A stretch of DNA of 10,169 bases from Acidobacteriota bacterium. GTDB taxonomy: Bacteria > Acidobacteriota > Terriglobia > Bryobacterales > Bryobacteraceae. Under the pieces are notes generated by a model. That model made no database searches. It was not told where the DNA came from and saw only the letters and a list, made by a program, of their open reading frames with translations. The translations under genes were made by a program, and so were the position numbers. The stretch spans positions 1 through 10,169 of the forward strand of contig JAJYKC010000033.1 in NCBI GenBank assembly GCA_021788955.1. The letters are read 5' to 3'. Position 1 is the stretch's first letter; every line of letters begins with the position of its first letter. Shown here in pieces: positions 1 to 7,673 of the stretch.

Positions 1-1656
1 CGTAAGCATCCGCAACTCATACCGCAGCGCGCGCAGATACTCGTAAAACGCCGCCGCCCGCGCGCCGGCTCCTCCAATCTGGCTCAACCCCCGGCCCACC
101 GACTGGAAGTAAACGTCGTGCTCAAACAAAATACAGGGAATTTGTTTGAACTTGCAGGCATACTGGGCCAAACTCGTATATTCGAGCTGCACCACATCGA
201 TCCGCTCGCTGAAGATCTTGCGGTGCATCCGCCAGGCGGCGTCCCGGCTTCGGAATTCCCGCACCGCGTGCGGCAACAGCGGTCCCACTTCATACCGCCC
301 CGGCGCGCGACGCACGATAAACTCGGCCGACAGCACCTTGGAAGCCAATTCCGCATGTGGCGCCCGCTCCCGTTCGTGGTCGAGCATAACCAACAAATGT
401 ACGTCCGCCAGCTTCGCCAGTTCCCGCACCGTCTGGTACATGAAGACCCCGCCGCCATGCGTTGGCGGTGCGATCCGGTACGGCGAAAAAAACAATACCT
501 TCGGCCGGTCCACTTTCGCGGGCAGTTCTTCGAACCGGTCCCGGAAATAGCCGCCCAGCGGCCGCCGGAACGCCTCCGTGTCGCTTACCGCTGCCAGGCC
601 CCGCGCCCGTATCCGCGAACGCATCGCCTCCGGCACCTGCCCCAGAGCCCGCATCAGCGCCCGCATATCGGCCCGCGCGAACGCCGCTCCCGACCACGCC
701 CCCCACACCGCTCCCGCCGCCGCGTAGAAAAAGTGTTCGGCCAGCTTCTTCCACTCGTGAATGTTCTTCCACGCGAACAGCAGGTAATTCTTCTTCAGAA
801 CCGCGCGGATCTCGTCCTCGCGAAACTTCTTCCCGATCGTGCCGCGGTGCTCGTGATACACGACACTACGCGGCTCATACAGCACCTTCCAGCCGCGCTT
901 CCACGCCATGTAGCCGAGGTCCGTATCTTCCAGGTAAAACGGCCGCAGCAGCTCATCGAATCCGCCGATTTCGAGGAACTTGTCGCGGTGGAACGCGCAC
1001 GATCCGCCGCCACCGTAAAAACAAGGATACGGTTCCCGCAGTTCACCGTCGATGTGATGGGTCACTCGCAGGCCGCCGTTCTCCCACCAGCCCTCGGTGA
1101 GCCCGGTTTCCTCGCGCCGCTTAGCCGGATCGCTGAAAAATATCTGGCACGAGACCGCGAATACGCGCTCGTCTGCAAAGTCTTCCACCAGCGGCGCCAG
1201 AAAATCCGGCTCTACGCGCATGTCCGAGTTCAGCAGCACCACAATCGAATTCCGCGCCGTCTTGACGCCCGTATTCGATCCTCCGCCGAAGCCGAGGTTC
1301 TTCTCGAGCGCGACCAGCCTCACCGCGGGAAACCGCTCGCGCACGAACTCTGCGCTGCCATCAGCCGACCCATTATCGACCACGATTACCTCGTGCGCCG
1401 CATCCACGCCGGCCGCGGCGACCACCGTCGGCAGGTATTTCTCGAGCAGGTCCCGCCCATTCCAGTTCGGAATCACGATGCTCGCGCCGCGCCCTTCGGG
1501 CCGCGCGTCCGGCTTGAGCTTCGGCCGCTTCTTGAGCCAGAACGCCGCATCCGCCAGAGCCAGCGCAAGGGCTCCGGCCAGGGCGGCCAGCGGCGCCGCG
1601 GCCGTGATCAACAGCGCGCGCAGGATTTTCCCGATAATGGCGAGCGTCTTCTTCAA
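1..1656 (-). CDS. GT2-GT4 fusion glycosyltransferase, 3' end cut by window edge
   Basis: 552 codons are open to the window edge; the end of the gene lies outside. Residues about 5-40 are hydrophobic and look like one membrane anchor. Residues 58-270 form a GT-A (GT2) domain of the rhamnosyltransferase-like type: IPNWNG at 62-67, VVDNGS at 92-97, the DXD-like NSDM at 143-146, and the acceptor/base region YLEDTDLG at 241-248. From about 385 a second, GT-B (GT4) N-terminal domain begins (KVLFFSPYR, then THGGGVF at 399-405), so one chain carries two sugar transferases. The start is inferred as TTG: it is the first start-like codon after the in-frame stop at 1677-1675, with GAGGA four bases upstream. 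The gene begins 7 nt after the methyltransferase gene ends, so the two are probably cotranscribed. Likely role: transfer of two sugars at the inner membrane in surface glycan assembly; donor and acceptor cannot be read from sequence. Confidence 0.86.
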   Translation of the reverse strand, partial: MKKTLAIIGKILRALLITAAAPLAALAGALALALADAAFWLKKRPKLKPDARPEGRGASIVIPNWNGRDLLEKYLPTVVAAAGVDAAHEVIVVDNGSADGSAEFVRERFPAVRLVALEKNLGFGGGSNTGVKTARNSIVVLLNSDMRVEPDFLAPLVEDFADERVFAVSCQIFFSDPAKRREETGLTEGWWENGGLRVTHHIDGELREPYPCFYGGGGSCAFHRDKFLEIGGFDELLRPFYLEDTDLGYMAWKRGWKVLYEPRSVVYHEHRGTIGKKFREDEIRAVLKKNYLLFAWKNIHEWKKLAEHFFYAAAGAVWGAWSGAAFARADMRALMRALGQVPEAMRSRIRARGLAAVSDTEAFRRPLGGYFRDRFEELPAKVDRPKVLFFSPYRIAPPTHGGGVFMYQTVRELAKLADVHLLVMLDHERERAPHAELASKVLSAEFIVRRAPGRYEVGPLLPHAVREFRSRDAAWRMHRKIFSERIDVVQLEYTSLAQYACKFKQIPCILFEHDVYFQSVGRGLSQIGGAGARAAAFYEYLRALRYELRMLT

Positions 1657-1663
1657 AGCGTCC

Positions 1664-2863
1664 TCAGAGCTGCGTCAGGTCCGGGCCCACGCGCAGCCGC
1701 CGGCCGGCTCTCACCCACCGCGACCGCTGCACCATCGCAATCACCGCGTCCAGATGCTCCCTCTGCTTCTGTTCGCTCTGCGCCCACCTGGTCCGTTCTT
1801 CGATCGTCGCGTTCGCCTCGTCGAGCAGTGCCTGATAGCTGCGGTGCAAGTCCGCCATTTCCGCCATCAGCCGCAGCTCGGTTTCGCGCGCCCAGTTCGT
1901 CTTCTGTTCCAGATCCGCCTCAATCGCCGCGATCTTCGCGTCATATCCCGCGGCCATCTCCGCCGTCTCGCGCTCGCGACGCTCGATCTTTTCCCTCGCT
2001 TCCTTCAGTTCTTCATCGAGCCGCTCCGCCCACCGGTTTCTTTCCGCGATCTCGGCTTCCAGGCGCGCGATGTTCTCCGCCGCGCTCTTCTGCGCCTCGG
2101 CCAGCCGCGTCTCGAGCGCCTGCAACTGATGGTCGCGCTCCCGCAGCAGATTCGCCGCGCGTGGCACGAACACAAACGGGGCCGGCGCGGGTTTCTCTTC
2201 CTGCGAGCACAGCGCGACGAAGAAATGCGCCTCCTCGAGTTTGCTCTCTCTCGTCTCGATTCTTCCGCGCGCCTCGGTTCCGCCGTCTTCACATCGCGAA
2301 AACAAAAATGCCTCGGAATGGTTTTGCGCAATAAGCCGTACGTGAGAGAACCGTTCTTCGAGGGCCGCCCGGAATTCCGCCGCGTCAAACTCGTGCGCGT
2401 GGAACGGATTCGGACCCGCCGAAGCTCGCGTCTCGGCGTAGTAGTCGCGGTTTGGCGTAGAAACAACGAACACTCCACCCGGCGCCAGCACCCGCGCTGC
2501 CTCCTCCAGCATCCGGCGGTATTCCGCCAGATGTTCGATCACCTCGAACGCCACAATCAGTTCGAATCGCGCGGAAGCAAACGGCAGCGCCAGGCAGGAG
2601 GCGGCCGCGAACCGCAGGTTGGGCCGAGCGTAATGTCCCCGCGCGTAGGCGATCGCGTCCGTCGCGAGGTCCACGCCGGCCGCGCTCCGCGAACCCGCCG
2701 CGAGAATCGCCGTCCCGTAGCCGGCGCCGCAGCCGATGTCGAGCGCGTCGCCGCTCACGCCGAGCGAAGCCGCGAACGCGTACCGCGACACGTGCTCGCT
2801 CCAAAGATCGTCTTCCACGCGGCCCGGAATCACCCGCTCGCCGGTAAACTCTGTTTCAGCCAA
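1664..2863 (-). CDS. class I SAM-dependent methyltransferase with long C-terminal coiled coil
   Basis: The 399-residue product opens with the EFTGERVIPG segment common in sugar-locus methyltransferases. The Rossmann core follows: SAM-binding DIGCGAGYG at 42-50, acidic D65 in GVDLA, and FEVIEHL at 106-112. The core ends near residue 220. Residues about 236-378 are heptad-like, very rich in Glu, Arg, Ala and Leu, and predict a long coiled coil containing three Trp-Ala motifs (W278, W324, W360). I chose the TTG at 2863 because GGAG sits 7 nt upstream and the protein then starts right at the conserved segment; a TTG at 2881 is in frame but lacks such a site. The gene overlaps the upstream ABC ATPase gene by 8 nt, which suggests translational coupling. 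Likely role: methylation of a glycan or a sugar intermediate, with the coil acting as scaffold or spacer. The substrate is unknown. Confidence 0.88.
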   Translation of the reverse strand: MAETEFTGERVIPGRVEDDLWSEHVSRYAFAASLGVSGDALDIGCGAGYGTAILAAGSRSAAGVDLATDAIAYARGHYARPNLRFAAASCLALPFASARFELIVAFEVIEHLAEYRRMLEEAARVLAPGGVFVVSTPNRDYYAETRASAGPNPFHAHEFDAAEFRAALEERFSHVRLIAQNHSEAFLFSRCEDGGTEARGRIETRESKLEEAHFFVALCSQEEKPAPAPFVFVPRAANLLRERDHQLQALETRLAEAQKSAAENIARLEAEIAERNRWAERLDEELKEAREKIERRERETAEMAAGYDAKIAAIEADLEQKTNWARETELRLMAEMADLHRSYQALLDEANATIEERTRWAQSEQKQREHLDAVIAMVQRSRWVRAGRRLRVGPDLTQL

Positions 2864-4184
2864 GCGCCGGCTCCGGCGCAAGCGGCGCGGGCGACAACCG
2901 CTGATTCACCGCGACGCGGCAGGGAAGATGCAGATACCCGTAAATTGCCTCGGCGCCGCGCATCATTTCAAGCACGATCGCGTTGTCGATCCAGTCGCAC
3001 ATCGTGTAGCGCTCCAGCGGCCCGTCCGCCACGGCGGGCGAGAACGAGAAAGAAGAAGGATAAAGCGCCGGCAGGTCGAGATGAAAGTCCACCGTCACAA
3101 CGTCGCCGGCGCGCATTGGCGCAAGTGGGGCGCCTTCACGTGTCGTGTTCGTGCCTGCGAAATCCTGCCCGAGGTGGTTCCTCATCATGAAGCCGGCGTT
3201 GGGCTGGGCGAGGTCGCCGTGCGCGCGCACGCTGATCCGCACCACCGCAGTTGTGTCCGGCTCGAGCGCCCCGAGCGCCGCGCCGTGTTCGTCCAGGATC
3301 GCGATACCGAGAATCTCGGCGCGCCCGTCGCCGAAGCGATGGTCGATATTGGGGATCTGTTCCACGATCTCCGGCGCCACTCGCCGCGCCCCGGTCAACT
3401 CCGTCCCGGCCGCCAAGGCCCGCGGGTGCGCGCGCTCGTAGGCGGTGTCCTTTTCGAGCATCGCGGCCAGATACTTGCTCACCACCGCTTCCGTCGATCC
3501 GATCTCGCGCACGCGTCCGGCATCAAGCCACATCGCGCGGTCGCCCAGCGCCTTCACGTCCGAGGTGGCGTGCGAAACAAAAAGGATGGTCACGCCCCTC
3601 GCCCGTAGCTCATGAATCCGCCGCATGCACCGCTGCCGGAAGTAAACGTCTCCGACCGCAAGCGCCTCGTCGACGAGTAGGATCTCCGGGTCCACGTGAA
3701 TGGCCACGGAAAACGCCAGGCGCACCAGCATGCCGCTCGAGTAGGTTTTCACGGGCTGGTCGACGAACGAGCCGATCTCGGCGAACTGCTCGATCATCGG
3801 AAACCGCCGGTCGATCTCGGCGCGCGAAAATCCGAGGATCGCGGCATTGAGATACACGTTGTCCCGCCCCGTGAATTCCGGGTTGAACCCTGCGCCAAGC
3901 TCCAGCAGCGCCGCCACGCGGCCGCCCACGCGTACCTCACCCGAGGTCACCGGCGCGATGCCCGCGGCTACCTGCAGCAGAGTGCTCTTCCCGGACCCGT
4001 TCTCGCCCAATATGCAGAAGGTTTCCCCGCGTTCCACCGCGAAGCTCACCTCGCGCAGCGCCCAGAACTTCTCGTGGAACGACGCCCGCCCCAGGGTGAG
4101 CAACTCCTTCAGCCGGTCGCCCGGATGACGGTACACGGGATAGGCCTTGGAGACGCAACGAAATTCGACAACCGGCTCAGCCAC
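2856..4184 (-). CDS. wzt: Wzt-type ABC transporter ATPase for polysaccharide export
   Basis: This is the nucleotide-binding subunit of an O-antigen or teichoic-acid type exporter acting at the inner membrane. In the 442-residue product the Walker A motif GENGSGKS is at 60-67, the signature is the YSSGM form at 148-152 typical of this family rather than LSGGQ, Walker B plus the catalytic Glu is ILLVDE at 168-173, and the switch His is H205. Residues about 285-425 match the beta-sandwich Wzt C-terminal domain, which in characterised systems binds the finished glycan. The start is placed at GTG 4184 because the protein then begins AEPVVEF, as usual for the family; a TTG at 4220 would add 12 unconvincing residues. 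Neither start has a clear ribosome binding site. The permease partner is not encoded next to it. The symbol denotes family, since kpsT/tagH-like names are applied to the same fold. Confidence 0.93.
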   Translation of the reverse strand: MAEPVVEFRCVSKAYPVYRHPGDRLKELLTLGRASFHEKFWALREVSFAVERGETFCILGENGSGKSTLLQVAAGIAPVTSGEVRVGGRVAALLELGAGFNPEFTGRDNVYLNAAILGFSRAEIDRRFPMIEQFAEIGSFVDQPVKTYSSGMLVRLAFSVAIHVDPEILLVDEALAVGDVYFRQRCMRRIHELRARGVTILFVSHATSDVKALGDRAMWLDAGRVREIGSTEAVVSKYLAAMLEKDTAYERAHPRALAAGTELTGARRVAPEIVEQIPNIDHRFGDGRAEILGIAILDEHGAALGALEPDTTAVVRISVRAHGDLAQPNAGFMMRNHLGQDFAGTNTTREGAPLAPMRAGDVVTVDFHLDLPALYPSSFSFSPAVADGPLERYTMCDWIDNAIVLEMMRGAEAIYGYLHLPCRVAVNQRLSPAPLAPEPALG

Positions 4185-4258
4185 TACAACGAATCTACGG
4201 CAGGGGACATTGGGAGTCAAACACGGGGCGTCGTCCGTGGAGACGAAGTATCCAGCGA

Positions 4259-4282
4259 GAACCGGCCACCTATCATCGGTTC
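4259..4282. repeat. inverted repeat in gap upstream of the ABC ATPase gene
   Basis: GAACCG at 4259-4264 and its complement CGGTTC at 4277-4282 form a perfect 6-bp stem around a 12-nt loop. It lies in the gap of about 196 nt between the GT-C gene and the ATPase gene. No run of T follows on either strand, so it is not a classical terminator. It could be a leader hairpin or an operator. No convincing promoter or small gene was seen in the rest of the gap. Confidence 0.25.
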
Positions 4283-4380
4283 AAGAGTTCCGTAGCCGTC
4301 ACCTGGTAGGAGGATCGGCGGCGTCGCTTTCTCGTACGTTTTTTCAAGTCAAAGAATGCAAGTGCCGGGGCTCGTGTCTC

Positions 4381-5898
4381 TTAGCGCGGCGGTTGGCCGA
4401 ATTGGATCACTTGAACTCCGTCGAAGTCGCCAAGTTGCGTGATCTTGGCCGATGGGCCAAGGCTCGCCGCGATGAAGGAAACGAGCCGGGTTGGCTGTCC
4501 CATTGCGATCAAAAGGAAGCGCGAGCGGTCCTTGCGCCGGCCCGCGAGGAACGGGTCCAGTTGGCGCGCCTGGTTCTGGTTGAAGGTTGTTGCCAGTGGA
4601 ATCAGATGGGCCCGGGACGGATAGACCGTGAGTTGCGAGAACAACGGATTGTCGTGAATGGGTGTTAGTGGCAGTACGTCAGACTCGACGTAGTGGCTAC
4701 GAATCAGCACTGACGCACCGTCCAGTGACGCAGAGCGGTCCGCATAGGCCACGGCGGTTGCCCAGTCTCCGAGGTCTCTTGTGTGCCGCGGAGGCCATGA
4801 TGCAGTCAAATAGCGCTGAGCGGCGACGATGAACAACGCGAAAAGCGCCATTGATGCAATCCAACGCGGGGAGATTGAACTCAGCACATATGCGAAGAGA
4901 ATAGCTATGCCGAGTGTGTAGGAGAGAAAATAACGAGGCACGAAGATTTCCAGTGGCGAGAGGCGCGATAACGCGAAGAGTGCCATTGGAGGCAATAGTG
5001 CGATCAGCGCAAAGGGGATGAGATAACCGGAGCTAAGCACCGGGTGCCATCCCTTCGATGGTCCCCTCATGAATTTGACAAGCGCCAGCGGTGCGAACGA
5101 GACCAGGAGACGTTTGGGAGCCAAGGTCTGTAATAAGTCGCCCCAAGCAGGGCGAGGAGCGAAGATGTGAATCATCGGATTGTGCAGGATGAAATGGACT
5201 AGGTACAACTGAGGAACGATCGTCAGGAGGAATACGATGCCCCCGATGAAGGCATGTCGGACAGGAAGCCGGTAACCACGTATGATGCTCGGGATAACGG
5301 CTGCTAGATGGGCCGCTGGAACGAGGAGAAACATCAAATGGAAATCTACTGTAAGCCCAAGGGCGATTGCGTACTCGATCACGCGGCGTAGGTTCGGCGC
5401 TGCCAGCAAATCGACAAGGCTTATCGTTGAAATGACCGAGAAGAGCAGTGCGAAGCCGTACGGCCGGACGTCGGTTGCAGCGAACAGCACTGCGGGCAAT
5501 GCCAGAAATGTGCTGCTGGCGATCCAGCCGAGGTCCGTCGCCGCGTAGCGGCGGGCCGCGCGGTAGATGAGATAGGCCGCGAGAGCGACAGCGAGGGCCG
5601 ACGGGAGCCTCAGCAGCCAGGGAGCACTGGCACCCATCGACCGAAGCGCAAGAATCACGGCTGCATAGAGTGGCGACAACGGAAATACCGCGCACCGGTG
5701 TAAAAGGTTGTGCCAGCCTCTGCTAACGGCCCAAACCGTTCCGGTTTCATCCAGCCATAAGTGCGAAGGCAGTGTCGCCGCGACCCACAGCGCATTTACG
5801 AGGATGAGGGCCCATGCCCATGTGCGAAGATCGAGGAGAGCTGCGAATAGCGGGTTCTGTTGGCGGGGGCGTCTATCGCCAGGGATGGGGTAGTTCAC
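4381..5898 (-). CDS. GT-C membrane glycosyltransferase (GT39/GT83-like)
   Basis: The 505-residue product has roughly nine to eleven hydrophobic segments between residues 28 and 360 and a soluble tail of about 130 residues. An acidic pair in WLDETGT (D50, E51) lies in the first periplasmic loop, where GT-C enzymes of the PMT/ArnT class keep their catalytic Asp-Glu. A DVRPYGFALL stretch at 143-152 matches the conserved Arg-Tyr segment after the third or fourth helix, and PRYFLSYT at 321-328 matches the late Arg-Tyr motif. Such enzymes use polyprenyl-phosphate sugars on the outer face of the inner membrane. The start is GTG; the next in-frame ATG is 88 codons in. Base composition is visibly less GC-rich than in the neighbouring ATPase and methyltransferase genes. 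The gene has its own promoter candidate 37 nt upstream. Donor, acceptor and membership in the export pathway are inferred from position only. Confidence 0.87.
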   Translation of the reverse strand: MNYPIPGDRRPRQQNPLFAALLDLRTWAWALILVNALWVAATLPSHLWLDETGTVWAVSRGWHNLLHRCAVFPLSPLYAAVILALRSMGASAPWLLRLPSALAVALAAYLIYRAARRYAATDLGWIASSTFLALPAVLFAATDVRPYGFALLFSVISTISLVDLLAAPNLRRVIEYAIALGLTVDFHLMFLLVPAAHLAAVIPSIIRGYRLPVRHAFIGGIVFLLTIVPQLYLVHFILHNPMIHIFAPRPAWGDLLQTLAPKRLLVSFAPLALVKFMRGPSKGWHPVLSSGYLIPFALIALLPPMALFALSRLSPLEIFVPRYFLSYTLGIAILFAYVLSSISPRWIASMALFALFIVAAQRYLTASWPPRHTRDLGDWATAVAYADRSASLDGASVLIRSHYVESDVLPLTPIHDNPLFSQLTVYPSRAHLIPLATTFNQNQARQLDPFLAGRRKDRSRFLLIAMGQPTRLVSFIAASLGPSAKITQLGDFDGVQVIQFGQPPR

Positions 5899-5934
5899 GA
5901 TTACTTTCGGCCTGCGGTGGGCCGGCCAGCATTG

Positions 5935-5963
5935 ATTCTAACCTCGATGGGCAGGTGCTTCAA
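5935..5963 (-). promoter_or_regulatory. sigma70-like promoter for the GT-C gene
   Basis: On the minus strand TTGAAG (5963-5958) is followed by exactly 17 nt and then TAGAAT (5940-5935), which match the -35 and -10 consensus at four and five of six positions. Transcription would begin near 5928 and leave a leader of about 30 nt before the GTG at 5898. The -35 box overlaps a palindrome. Confidence 0.45.
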
Positions 5964-5972
5964 TGCTTGAAG
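5958..5972. promoter_or_regulatory. palindrome in divergent intergenic region, possible operator
   Basis: CTTCAA-TGC-TTGAAG is a perfect 6-bp inverted repeat with a 3-nt centre. One arm is the -35 box of the predicted minus-strand promoter, so a bound dimer would block that promoter. It lies between the divergent GT-C gene and the GT2-methyltransferase gene. No regulator is identified. Confidence 0.3.
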
Positions 5973-6116
5973 GTAGCATGCTTACAGGTCTTAGGGAAAA
6001 GAGGGAAACGCGGCTTGAGCGTAGGCGGGCCACTATCGTGTTATGCTTAGCTCGGCGCCGGGTTAGTAAATCCGGCCTTCAGGTGATGCGCCTCCGCGCA
6101 GCCACAGCAGTTGACC

Positions 6117-7619
6117 ATGGCAGCCAAGCCCCGGCTTTTGATATTCATCGTCGCCTACAACGCGGAGAAGACGCTGTTTAGTGTCTTAACCCGGATCCCT
6201 GCCCACCTCCGGAACGAGTACGAAACCGAAGTGTTGGTCATCGACGACGCGTCGCACGACGCGACGTTCGAGCACGGCCACCGGGCCAGCCTCTCCGGCG
6301 ATCTGCCGTTTCCGGTACGGGTGCTCTTCAACCCTGTCAATCAAGGATACGGAGGCAATCAGAAGCTTGGCTATCACTACGCCGTTCAGAAGGATTTCGA
6401 GCTGGTGGCCTTGATCCACGGTGCCGGCCAGTACGCGCCTGAGTGTCTGCCGGACCTCCTCGCGCCGTTCCGTGACGGCGCCGCTGCCGTCTTCGGGTCC
6501 CGCATGCTAAACCCCGGAGAGGCCCGGCGTGGCGGGATGCCACTCTACAAATTCGCCGGCAACCGAATCCTGACCTGGATCGAGAACAAGCTTCTCAACG
6601 CCGATCTGAGTGAGTTCCACTCCGGTTATCGGATCTACTCTACGCGCGCCCTTTCGATGATTCCGTTCGAAAAAAACTCTAATGATTTCCACTTTGATAC
6701 GGAGATCATCATTCAACTACTCACCGCGCGCCTCCCGATCGTCGAATTGCCGATCCCGACGTTCTACGGCGATGAGATCTGCTACGTAAGCGGTATCCCA
6801 TATGCGTTTCATGTGGTTGTGGCCGCGATGAAGGCTCGGATGCAGACGCTGGGGATTTTTTACGACCGCAAGTTTGATTGCGCGCCTCACGACACCCCGA
6901 ACTATGCTTCGAAGATGAATTTCGACAGCCCCCACGCCCTGTGCTTCTCCCGGGTGCCGGGAGGTTCCCGGATCCTCGATCTCGGGTGCGCCGGGGGATA
7001 TGTGGGAACGCGCCTTAGGCAGGAGAAGGGCTGCATTGTCACCGAGTTGGATCTGCCGCCGATTGGATCGGACTCGAACCTCGACGAGGTCATTGCGCAC
7101 GACTTGAACACGGGTCTGCCCGGCCTCGACTGGAATCAATACGACCGGATCCTGTTCCTCGACGTCATCGAGCATCTGAATCGTCCCGAAGAATTTCTGG
7201 ATTCCTTGCGCCGCACACTTGCATTGAACCCGAAGGCCGAAGTGATCATAAGCACCGCGAACGTGGCGTTTTTCGTTACGAGATTCATGATGCTGTTCGG
7301 CCAGTTCAATTACGGCAAGCGCGGCATTCTCGATCTGACTCACAGACGGCTTTTCACCTTTGCCTCATTTCGCCGCGCGGTCTCACAAGCCGGCTTCGAT
7401 ATTCTCGAAACCCGTGGCATCCCTGGGCCGTACCCGGTCGCGCTGGGTGACAACTGGATCAGCCGGGCGATGCTGGGCTTAAATCGTGTGCTGATCCACG
7501 TGTCGAAGGGCCTGTTTTCCTACCAGATCTTCCTGCGCATTAAGCCACGGCCGTCTGTCGAGTCGCTTCTTCGGAACGCGATCGAGGAATCCGCAGTCCG
7601 CGCAGGCCGGGCCCGCTAG
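6117..7619 (+). CDS. bifunctional GT2 glycosyltransferase / SAM-dependent methyltransferase
   Basis: The 500-residue fusion has a DPM1-like GT2 domain at about 5-245: FIVAYN at 10-15, VIDDAS at 41-46, NQGYGGN at 75-81, and the acceptor-side segment SGYRIYS at 169-175. A methyltransferase type 11/12 domain runs from about 270 to 475, with SAM-binding ILDLGCAGGYVG at 286-297 and DVIEHL at 349-354. The same two-domain order is a known bifunctional type in bacterial surface-sugar loci. In the GT2 domain the metal-site motif reads HGAGQY at 101-106, where HGDGQY is expected, so the key Asp is Ala (codon GCC at 6423-6425). The rest of the protein looks intact. The start is ATG 6117 rather than TTG 6111, because it leaves only a short lead before the first strand; no clear ribosome site is visible. 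The stop codon TAG coincides with the left boundary of an IS630 element. The gene diverges from the GT-C gene and probably belongs to the same pathway. Confidence 0.92.
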   Translation: MAAKPRLLIFIVAYNAEKTLFSVLTRIPAHLRNEYETEVLVIDDASHDATFEHGHRASLSGDLPFPVRVLFNPVNQGYGGNQKLGYHYAVQKDFELVALIHGAGQYAPECLPDLLAPFRDGAAAVFGSRMLNPGEARRGGMPLYKFAGNRILTWIENKLLNADLSEFHSGYRIYSTRALSMIPFEKNSNDFHFDTEIIIQLLTARLPIVELPIPTFYGDEICYVSGIPYAFHVVVAAMKARMQTLGIFYDRKFDCAPHDTPNYASKMNFDSPHALCFSRVPGGSRILDLGCAGGYVGTRLRQEKGCIVTELDLPPIGSDSNLDEVIAHDLNTGLPGLDWNQYDRILFLDVIEHLNRPEEFLDSLRRTLALNPKAEVIISTANVAFFVTRFMMLFGQFNYGKRGILDLTHRRLFTFASFRRAVSQAGFDILETRGIPGPYPVALGDNWISRAMLGLNRVLIHVSKGLFSYQIFLRIKPRPSVESLLRNAIEESAVRAGRAR

Positions 7620-7629
7620 TGTCCTGTCC
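7619..7629 (+). repeat. left inverted repeat of the IS630 element
   Basis: GTGTCCTGTCC directly follows TA at 7617-7618. It matches the inward-read right end at 9 of 11 positions. Its first G completes the TAG stop codon of the upstream fusion gene. Confidence 0.6.
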
Positions 7630-7639
7630 CATATACTGC

Positions 7640-7668
7640 TTTACAATAGGGTCCGACTGCCGTATGCT
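7640..7668 (+). promoter_or_regulatory. transposase promoter inside the IS left end
   Basis: TTTACA (7640-7645), a 17-nt spacer and TATGCT (7663-7668) match the sigma70 consensus at five and four of six positions. Transcription would start at about 7674-7676, essentially on the transposase ATG, so the message may be nearly leaderless. That would keep translation low, and no ribosome binding site is seen upstream. Confidence 0.42.
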
Positions 7669-7673
7669 TAGTT

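Noticed and set aside
118..2334. Long open frame on the plus strand (738 codons) opposite the glycosyltransferase and methyltransferase genes
   Set aside because: It is Arg/Pro/Ser-rich low-complexity sequence without motifs. The minus strand encodes clear GT2, GT4 and methyltransferase motifs over the same bases, so this is a shadow frame caused by high GC.
1097..3608. Further long plus-strand frames across the methyltransferase and ATPase genes
   Set aside because: Same reason: basic, Pro/Arg-rich translations with no recognisable domain, opposite well-supported genes.
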